Shown here: piece by piece, positions 56,234-64,000 of the stretch | How positions within the stretch are numbered: the first letter of the stretch is position 1 | Layout: the number at the start of each line of letters is the position of its first letter | Made by a program: the position numbers and the translations under genes | Notes under the pieces: model-generated | What the model saw: only the letters and a program-made list of their open reading frames with translations | Told to the model about the DNA's origin: nothing | Databases searched by the model: none | Assembly (NCBI RefSeq): GCF_030272615.1 | Contig: NC_081409.1 | Location: 873,012,626 to 873,076,625, forward strand | DNA: 64,000 nucleotides | Reading direction: 5' to 3' | Source: Cryptomeria japonica | Lineage: Eukaryota; Streptophyta; Pinopsida; Cupressales; Cupressaceae

Positions 56234-57449
56234 TGTAGCGTCCTAAAATTGTGACACTTGCAATTTCGACTGCATTTAGGTCTTCACGATGGCGACGCAA
56301 CATGGAACCTGAATGGAGACCTCCAAACTTGTCCACGACATCAAAAACTACATTTTTCCAGCACCCTCCCTGATGCCTCCTTGTACCCTGCTGTCCCAGG
56401 AGGTGGGACCAGAGCGCCCAGCGCCCTAGTCCCCCAGGACCATGGCGCCCAGCGCCCTGGTCCCTGGCCCTATTTTGGGCCCAGTCTCTTTTGGGGCTTC
56501 GGGTCTTTAATTTTGCAAATTGGAAAATACTCTTTCCTGGTCGGCCTAAGGTCGGAAAAATCAGTCTATCAGCCCTAATTGACAAGTATATAAACCACAT
56601 TTTCCTCTCCCATTTGGAGAGATGGAAAAAAGGCGGAAGCGATATTCAAACATTCAAGCATTCAAGCATTCCTTCAAGCAATCGATCATTCTAAGTCTCC
56701 ATTCAAGGCCAAGTGTTGCATTCAAGGCAAGGATTCAACCATTGAAGAGGAGATCACATACTACATACAAGATACAACATACAACATTTACACCTTCGCA
56801 TGTAAGAATACAAACATTCTTACAACAAGGTATCAGTACTTGATTACATTACAATCATTTACATTTACAACATTTCTCATTTCTTGGTTAATTCAAAAAC
56901 CGGGGTTTGACCTAAGGGCAAACCCCTAATCCCTAACCCCCCAATCGTCCTCTCTTTTCTGTGTGTAGGTTGCAGGTACGTGGCTGTAATTGAAGATCTG
57001 GAATCCTTGTGCAGAGACAAACAGATCCCCCTTCATTTCGCGGATTTTTCGGAGGACCGTGTGCACGCCGGGCGCCATCGTCTTGTCAACTTTCGCTCAA
57101 ATTTGTAGGACAACACCGTCTCAACATTTTACTCCTAATTCCAGGTCCGCAGCTTCATCCTATGTCCCTATCTCTGTTTATAAGCGAATCTTTCTCACTT
57201 TTCATGCATTTCTAGTTCAATCTCTCTATCTACATTCTTTACAAAAGAGGGTAGCCTTGCTATCTTAACCCTTGAAACTCATTTAGAATCCAATCTTGCA
57301 TCGTGTGGGATTGGATCTTGTGGGTTTCAACCCCTCTTTTGAATGTAAAGTCTTCCCTAAGTGAAAACCGTCAACCCTAGTGACCTCCCTTCTCTCTCCT
57401 CGGAGTTGGAGAGGGGAGAGCAACTAGGGTTCGATTTTTCCGCTTTACA
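56234..57449 (+). repeat. 5' LTR of the gag-only element (1,216 bp)
   Basis: TGTAGCGTCC to CTTTACA. It contains a GC-rich repeat (GCGCCCTAGTCCCCCAGG type) at about 56410-56465, a TATA box (AGTATATAAACC) near 56585, and GAGGACCGTGTGCACGCCGG near 57051. Left flank TCCAC is the candidate target duplication. Confidence 0.85.
56585..56596 (+). promoter_or_regulatory. LTR core promoter TATA box
   Basis: GTATATAAACCA. The matching site in the 3' LTR is near 63203. Short open frames upstream in the LTR are not genes. Confidence 0.65.
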
Positions 57450-58720
57450 TTTTGGTGAACCCGACGTGAACATCCTTTCTAAATTATTCATGGCTAGATC
57501 TGAAAATTGGATTCCTTAATTACATTTCCATGTTTGATCTTTTGCAAATTTTAGAGGTTAATTGCATAAAAAACCCTAAATTTTCTTTTTAGTAATTAAG
57601 CTTGCGAAATGTTTAATTATTAATGCTTGTTTCAGATCTACCTTTCTACTGCAAATTATCAAATCATATCTGTGCTTTAATTTTGAAAATTAAGTGGTTA
57701 AGTGTCAAAACCCTAATTTTTGAAACCCTCTTGATTCAACCTTTGACCGACAATTTCACTGATCAAAACATCTCCAAATCAGCTATAACTTTGGATTCCG
57801 CAATAAAATCACAATATCTTTCATCCCTAAAAATTTGGAAAAAAGTTGCGAGGACCGTGTGCACCCCGAGCACCATCGTCCCCGACATTTTTTCCAAAAT
57901 TTCGGGAGCTAGATCTTACTGTATTTTTCTGCTAAAATCTAGAATCTTGGCTGATTTTATCAATTATAACACTTTCAAAATTAAAGTCAAAGTTGGTCTA
58001 GTGATTGCTTGGATTAAGGCTTCTAATCATTCAAAAATTGTTGAAATTGAAATTTTGTGTCAAAATTGTGTTCTTACTGTCCTAAATCTGAAAAGTGTGT
58101 TTGCATTCATTCGAAATTTCAATGCTTTATTCAAATTCTTGCAATTTGCGACTTTTGAAATTAAGTGTTTAATTACACCAACTTCGATTTCCGCTTTCAA
58201 AATTGAATTTTGCGTGAAATTGAGTCAACTTTTAAATTTCAAAACTTGCATTGCTTTTGGTATTCCCTCTAAAATCATAAAATTCAAAATTTCAGTTTCC
58301 CTCTCTTTTTCAAAATTCAAATTTTGCATTTTTCAACAATCTTGGTAGGGTTCAATTTTGTGATTGCAACTTCAATTTGGCCTATCTACAGATCGTAAAA
58401 TCACTCAATTTTTTCAGATTAGCTTTAAAATCATCATAGCTTTCATCTCTGAAAATTTCAAAGAAAGTTGCGAGGACCATGTGCACTCCGAGTGCCACGG
58501 TCCTTGACATTTTTTCCGAAATTTCGGGAGATTGTTATGATTGCATTTAACAGTCTAAATCTAGGAGATTGGCTGATTTTACTGAAATTTGCTACCTCTA
58601 AATTCAAAATTTTCTCTCCCTCTCTAGTGCATGAGTTTTACAACAATAAGCCCTACTTACACTATCCCCATTAGATAAAGCCTTAGAATTAAGTCTTTCC
58701 GAGGTTTAATTACTGAGGAG
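57450..58720 (+). other. Primer-binding site and long untranslated leader
   Basis: TTTGGTGAACCCGACGTGAAC directly follows the LTR and is the likely primer site; the tRNA was not identified. Two repeats of GCGAGGACCGTGTGCAC-type sequence lie at about 57848 and 58469, each preceded by AAAATTTGGAAAAAAGTT-like sequence and followed by GACATTTTTTCC. The open frame 57623-58348 has AT-rich leader composition and is not taken as a gene. Confidence 0.55.
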
Positions 58721-61204
58721 ATGGAACCTAATTTGAATGGCCTTTTTAACGAGGACACGGGTAATTCCTCTAATCCTCTTAATGATGAAGAAGCTCTCCA
58801 TGAGGTTTCTGTAGAACAACTTTCAAAATTGGATAACCAATTTGATGATTTTCAACAATGGATGTCTCAAGAGTATCCCGATAGTCAAGCTCTTTCATTA
58901 ATTGAGGGTCTAAAACGTATGGTTCAAAGTGATAAGAATGGAATTGATATTTTGCGTGGTATTGCACACATTGTGGATTCAAATGTGATGCCTATGAAGA
59001 GTTGTGCTGAAACTCTAAGTTATACACAACCTCCCACTCAAGTCAATCATTCTATTCCTTTGACAACTTCTATTGCTAGCATACCTACCTTTACATCAAA
59101 CATAATGACTACTTCAATACAAGATATTCCTCCTATGATCACTAGTCATGAGGGCAATCCTTCCTCTTCAATTAACCCTCTTCTTTCATTCAATCTGACT
59201 TCTTCATTCATTCCTTCAATGAGTGTCCCTATTACATCTTCACGAATGAACATGACACAAGGGGGCAATTCATTCAACCATTCCATTCCTCCTTGTAGTG
59301 TTCCTCCTTTCCAATCATCTCCTATGACTAACTATCATAGTGTCCCACCACCTTACTCTCAATCAATACCTTCTTTCAATAACATAATACCTCCATCACA
59401 ATCTAACACGTCTAATATGAATTCCTTGACTGAAGCGACCATTAACAATCTTGCACAAACTGTCTCTTCTTTACAACAACAAATTGCCTCTATGAATCAA
59501 TCTAAGTTTAGTGTGCCCACATTTGATGTTGCGAGCCCGCTTTCTCTTGACATTGTTCGAGCTATCCCTCCTAAGCATGTTGAAATCCCACATTTGGAGC
59601 TTTATAATGGTAAAGGTGATCCTCTAACACATGTTAAGACTTTTCAAATAATTTGTACCGATTTTGCTTATGACCAAAGGTTGCTTGCAAAACTGTTTAC
59701 TAGGACATTAAGAGATAAAGCCCTACAATGGTATTGCTCGTTGCCTTCTTATTCTATTACTTCTTTCGAACAACTTGCAAATGCGTTTATTCAACAATTT
59801 CAAAACAATATAAGTCCTAAAGTTACTTTGATTGATTTAATGCATTGTAAACAAGGTGTTAAAGAAAAAGTGACTGATTTCATTGGTAGATATAAGCATT
59901 TGTATGCTCAAATTTCTTTTCCAGTGCCTGACAATGATATTCAAAGAATCTTTATTTCTAATTTACAAAAAGATATTCGAGACAAACTTCTGTTTTCTGA
60001 GTTTACTTCTTTCCAATAGTTGTGTGCAACTCTTTACAATTATCAACTGACTGTGAGGCAAATGGAACAAGCAAATCCTATGGGTCCGAGTGATAAGGGT
60101 GATAGTAGTCAACAACCATTTGGAAAGTTTAAACTGAACAGAGATTACATTAATTTCAATGAAAACATCATCAACAACAATGTGAATGTAGCATCAGGTG
60201 TGCCTTCTATTTTTAAGTTTTTCAAGAAAGAAAGAAAATTTACTCCTTTGAATGAATCATTGCATAGTATTATGAATAAGTTATTGGAACAAAATGTGCT
60301 TACTCTCCCTCCTATAAGGCAAATAGATCCTACAAAGATTAATTCACCCTATTTTGATAACAAATCTTTTTGTCAATTTCATCATCAACCTGGGCATGAT
60401 ACTGAAAAATGTTTTGCTTTAAAGGGTAAAATTCAAGATTTGATTGATAATAATACTATCTCTATTTCAGGAGTGAATGATAAAGGCAACACATCTGTAG
60501 CTCCTCCTAACCAAAATCTTCAGATTTTTACTGATCCATTACCTTCTCATACCTCTAATGTGATTGAGACTAATGATTCCTCTCTCTCATCTGATGGTCT
60601 TGTGTCTATGACTCCGAATGTGATTAACTTTGTAGAGCAGCAAGAAAACCCTAAAGAACCTTCCATCACATTTGATTCTAGTGAAACTATTAGGGCACCT
60701 GATGGTCCTTTATACATAGTTGCAAAAGTCAAGAATACACCTTGCCGTGGAGTGCTTATTGATCCTTCGTGCATGGTTAATGTTATTACTGAAGAATTTC
60801 TTTTTACTTTGCAATTGAATCAAATGATCTATGACAAAAAAGATGTGATTGTGAAATTATTTGATGCATTTTCTTCTCCTACAATTGGTTCTATTACATT
60901 ACCTCTTGAAGTCCATAACAAATCCCTTGATGTGAACTTTTCTATTATTCCTTCATCCGAACAATTTCATGTGAAGCTAGGCTATCCTTGGCTATCTTCC
61001 ATGAAAGCTATTGCTTCTCCTATTCATAAGTGTTTGAAATTTCCCCATAATGGTGAAGTTGTTACTGTCAATCATAGTCTCTTTAAACCAGCTGAAAGAA
61101 CTTCTAGCGTTCCTATTGATTATTTTTGGCCTAAACAATTCCAATCTCTTCCACCGCGAAGTGATCATCTTTTCAAATCTTATCAAAGTGGAAAACTGAT
61201 ATGA
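58721..61204 (+). pseudogene. Gypsy gag with degenerate protease, split by an amber stop
   Basis: ATG at 58721 (MEPNLNGLFN). Residues ~80-280 are Ser/Pro/Thr-rich. The retrotransposon gag domain lies at ~300-430 (HVKTFQIICTDFAYDQ, ALQWYCSLPSYSITSFEQL, FIQQFQNNI). TAG at 60017-60019 ends 432 codons, and the same frame continues for 394. Then comes CQFHHQPGHDTEKCFALK, the Cys-His motif of plant gypsy gags, and an aspartic-protease fold (GVLIDPSCMVNVI, VKLGYPWLSSMKAI) whose D-S/T-G triplet is changed to DPS, so catalysis is doubtful. It would assemble the particle. The stop may be a simple CAG-to-TAG mutation or a readthrough site; context does not decide. Confidence 0.75.
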
Positions 61205-62079
61205 TCCTATCTCTAAGTGAACCTAGAACACCCAAGCTTGATATTCCTATCATTCTTGAGAAGGAAGTTCTTCCTTTGAAAGATAAAACTAATGTCTTTC
61301 CTCAAGAAGATTCCCAACCCATCCCTATGGATGTAACTATGTCTATGCCTAATAAACTTTCTAAAAGCAGACCTATACCTCCTCATCATGATGGACTTGG
61401 TCTCCATCCTAAACCAAATATTCCTCCTTTATATGGAGAAGTTCCTCCTCCTTCCTTTTATAGAGAGAAGAGACCTTCCTCTTCTCCTATTTTCCAGCCT
61501 AAGAGACCACAACCTAAACACCCAAGTGATAAGGATGAGAACATTCCTCCTCCTCAATCTTCTCCACTTCCTACTAAGACTAGACGAAATCGTTCTGCGC
61601 ATCAATGTCGACGAAAGCGTCGTCTTAGAGCTCAGGTAGTTGCTTCTCAAACTTTGCAAACTCCAAAAACACATTCAACAAGCATTATTCCATTTTCTCC
61701 TCAACCAGAAATTGAGCCAAAATCTCCTAAACATAAGATGCATGATGGTCTTGATCCTGTGCGAGTTAAAGATCCTATTTTTCTAAATCTTGATGATGAT
61801 ATAGATGAAAATGTTATTCATGATGAAAATGTTACTTCTCTTGCTTCTGATAGTGAATATGAACTTGTTGATACTGATAACCATTTATCTAACAAATTTT
61901 CTAAAGCACTTATCCTAGCTCCTAGACAAGAACAACGTGGCTTGGAACATGAACATAGCCCTTGTTTGGATCTTGTGATAGCTCCATCTGCTGTGTTGAA
62001 TGTTCCTCCTCTAGCATGTTTCCTGCCTTCCCGAAACATTGATCAGCAAGATCGGGGGGTAGATGATGTGCTAGACTAG
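61201..62079 (+). CDS. ORF3 of the gag-only element, Pro-rich unknown protein
   Basis: 292 codons; the ATG shares ATGA with the stop of the previous frame, suggesting reinitiation or a frameshift fusion. The first half is proline-rich (PPLYGEVPPPSFYREKRP), then an Arg/Lys patch (RRNRSAHQCRRKRRLRAQ), then an acidic stretch (LNLDDDIDENVIHDENV). No RT or integrase motif, though it sits where pol begins. Intact here. It may be the remains of the protease-RT linker in a new frame or a gained protein; no family recognised. Confidence 0.5.
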   Translation: MILSLSEPRTPKLDIPIILEKEVLPLKDKTNVFPQEDSQPIPMDVTMSMPNKLSKSRPIPPHHDGLGLHPKPNIPPLYGEVPPPSFYREKRPSSSPIFQPKRPQPKHPSDKDENIPPPQSSPLPTKTRRNRSAHQCRRKRRLRAQVVASQTLQTPKTHSTSIIPFSPQPEIEPKSPKHKMHDGLDPVRVKDPIFLNLDDDIDENVIHDENVTSLASDSEYELVDTDNHLSNKFSKALILAPRQEQRGLEHEHSPCLDLVIAPSAVLNVPPLACFLPSRNIDQQDRGVDDVLD

Positions 62080-62804
62080 TTTCATTAGCATAGCAGATTC
62101 TCTCCTCCTCTCTTTTGTTACTTCTTCTATGTGTTATCCTCATTCTTCTATTTGTTGTCCTTAGTGTTGTCTACTTGAGGACAATGCAAAGCATTGAGAT
62201 CTCTTTTGGTCTCTCTCATGTTGACTCAAAAGACACATGTGTTCCCTTCTTCTAGGTGACCTTCCTTGATTGGGGAATGAAGAACAATTATGCATACATA
62301 CATATGATATACATGACTTATCATACAGCATACTGACCTCGAGGAAAGTGAAGTCAGCTTGTGATTCATGTTTTGTGTCTATTATCCTTGGGTTTATCTC
62401 ACACTTGGGGGCTAAATCTTTGCGATAATGTGCCCCTTTCCTTTCTCATTTCTTACGTGTATCACTACCTTAAAGCAATCACCCCCATTGAGGTGTGTGC
62501 AATCGCTTTAACATAGGGGGGCATACACCCCGTCTATCCCTTCAGGATACTTGAAAATTTCTTGGCGAACTTAGCTTTGCCTTGAAAATTTTTGGTATTT
62601 CTCTTGCATGACTCATAGTGAGGGAACCTTACTACTGACAGTCATGGTTCTCCCTCATGATCTTCCCTTTTACTTTGTCAATCGAAGTCTTAAGATCCTT
62701 AGTCCACTGGGGGCTTGGTGTATCTTGCCTCCTTGACGTGGTCAAAGTCTTTCAATGTTGTTTCCTTGTACTTTACCAGAAGTATGAGCATACATACTCC
62801 CGCT
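62080..62804 (+). other. 3' noncoding region with repeated G5 boxes
   Basis: CTTGAGGACAATGCAAAGC near 62172, then boxes TTGGGGGCTAAATC (about 62404), AGGGGGGCATA (about 62515) and CTGGGGGCTTGG (about 62706) before the true PPT. No gene. Confidence 0.55.
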
Positions 62805-62819
62805 AAAGTGGGGGCTAAA
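62805..62819 (+). other. Polypurine tract of the gag-only element
   Basis: AAAGTGGGGGCTAAA directly before the 3' LTR start TGTAGC. Confidence 0.75.
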
Positions 62820-64000
62820 TGTAGCATCCTAAAATTGTGACACTTGCAATTTCGACTGCATTTAGGTCTTCATGATGGCGACGCAACACGGAACCTGAAT
62901 GGAGACCCCAAAACTTGTCCACGACATCAAAAACTGCATTTTTCTAGCACCCTGCCTGATCCTTCCTTGCACCCTGCTGTACCGGGAGGTGGGACTAGAG
63001 CACCCAGTGCCCTAGTCCTTCAGGACTAGGGCACCTAGCGCCCTGGTCCCCCAGGACCATGGTGCCCAGCGCCCTGGTCCCTGGCCCTATTTTGGGCCCG
63101 GTCTCATTTGGGGCTTCGGGTCTTTAAGTTTGCAAATTGGAAAATAGTCTTTCCTAGTCGGCCTAAGGTCAGAAAAATAAGTCTATCAGCCCTAATTGAC
63201 AAGTATATAAACCACATTTTCCTCTCCCATTTGGAGAGATGGAAAAAAGGTGGAAGCGATATTCAAACATTCAAGCATTCAAGCATTCAAGCATTCCTTC
63301 AAGCAATCGATCATTCTAAGTCTCCATTCAAGGCCAAGTGTTGCATTGAAGACAAGGATTCAACCATTGAAGAGGAGATCACATACTACATACAACATAC
63401 AACATACAACATTTACACCTTCGCATGTAAGAATACAAACATTCTTACAACAAGGTATCAGTACTTGATTACATTACAATCATTTACATTTACAACATTT
63501 CTCATTTCTTGGTTAATTCCAAAACTGGGGTTTGACCTAAGGGCAAACCCCTAATCCCTAACCCCCCAATTGTCCTCTTTTTTCTATGTGTAGGTTGCAG
63601 GTACGCGGCTGTAATTGAAGATCTGGAATCCTTGTGCAGAGACGAACAGATCCCCCTTCGTTTCGCGGATTTTTCGGAGGACCGTGTGCATGCCGGGCGC
63701 CATCGTCCTGTCAACTTTCACTCAAATTTGCAGGACAGCACCGTCTTGACATTTTACTACTAATTCCAGGTCCGCAACTTCATCCTATGTCCCTATCTCT
63801 GTTTATAAGCGAATCTTTCTCGCTTTTCATGCATTTCTAGTTCAATATTTCTATCTACATTCTTTACAAAAGAGGGTAGCCTTGTTGTCTTAACCCTTGA
63901 AACTCATTTAGAATCCAATCTTGCATCATGTGGGATTGGATCTTGTGGGTTTCAACCCCTCTTTTGAATGTAAAGTCTCTCCTAAGTGAAAACTGTCAAT
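62820..64000 (+). repeat. 3' LTR of the gag-only element, cut by the window end
   Basis: Aligns to 56234-57374 with one extra GC-rich repeat unit (about 40 bp) near 63000-63045. Ends inside the LTR. Confidence 0.85.

Larger units (their letters stand above)
56234..64000 (+). mobile_element. Gypsy-type gag-only LTR retroelement (TR-GAG-like)
   Basis: 5' LTR 56234-57449, primer site, 1.25-kb leader, gag plus degenerate protease (58721-61204), ORF3 (61201-62079), 3' noncoding region with G5 boxes, PPT 62805-62819, 3' LTR 62820 to the window end. No RT, RNase H or integrase. LTRs differ mainly by C/T and G/A changes, as expected from decay of methylated cytosines. Terminal-repeat elements encoding only gag are known in plants. 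Confidence 0.8.

Noticed and set aside
57623-58348. 241-codon open frame in the leader of the gag-only element
   Set aside because: Low-complexity Ile/Lys/Phe-rich reading of AT-rich leader; upstream of gag, no domain, crosses the leader repeats.
1-64000. tRNA or rRNA genes
   Set aside because: No cloverleaf or rRNA-like sequence noticed by eye; the iMet-like 12-mers are primer-binding sites, not tRNA genes.

Overview
The window is plant nuclear DNA made almost entirely of retrotransposons and other repeats. The sequence shows LTRs with tRNA-iMet type primer sites, plant-type copia and gypsy fragments, GT-AG introns and long microsatellites. I see no intact host gene and no RNA gene. The density of old nested elements suggests a very large genome, perhaps a gymnosperm; that is inference.

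Layout. (1) 1-28,468: a minus-strand tandem array in which neighbouring retroelements share single LTRs (internal-LTR-internal-LTR). It has five full-size LTRs (230-1140, 2964-3899, 16037-16919, 20493-21371, 26273-27208), one LTR remnant (10842-11108) and seven internal regions (E0-E6). Fuller internal regions carry ORF1 (coiled coil plus up to four CCHC zinc knuckles, about 385 codons) and then ORF2 (about 1,060 codons, unrecognised). No reverse transcriptase or integrase is present, and every copy is broken. (2) 4,546-10,841: a 6.3-kb block inserted in the array. It is duplicated at 29,755-35,973 and holds an LTR end, a copia RT/RNase H fossil, a palindrome-rich repeat and more than 1 kb of (CT)n. 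(3) 28,469-29,873: a gypsy integrase fossil and a plus-strand LTR. (4) About 35,500-43,130: a possible degenerate DNA transposon with a plus-strand transposase-like relic, a 359-bp satellite (6.2 copies), a ten-exon minus-strand gene relic and a 29-bp palindromic end repeat; a leucine-rich-repeat gene scrap follows. (5) 43,407-49,199: a second, divergent family with the same ORF1-ORF2 plan. (6) 49,200-52,948: unassigned DNA and a non-autonomous copia derivative. (7) 52,949-54,500: unassigned. (8) 54,510-56,233: LTR and 3' end of a third related family, split by (9) a plus-strand gypsy-type gag-only element (56,234 to beyond 64,000).

The best candidate for an undescribed system is the ORF1-ORF2 retroelement group. 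At least two families keep the same large unknown ORF2 where pol should be. Related LTRs share a stem near the U5 end whose bases differ between families while pairing is kept, and three families share three polypurine boxes before the 3' LTR. Such elements would need enzymes from an autonomous relative, plausibly Sirevirus-like copia elements. All positions were read by eye; no alignment or database search was run.
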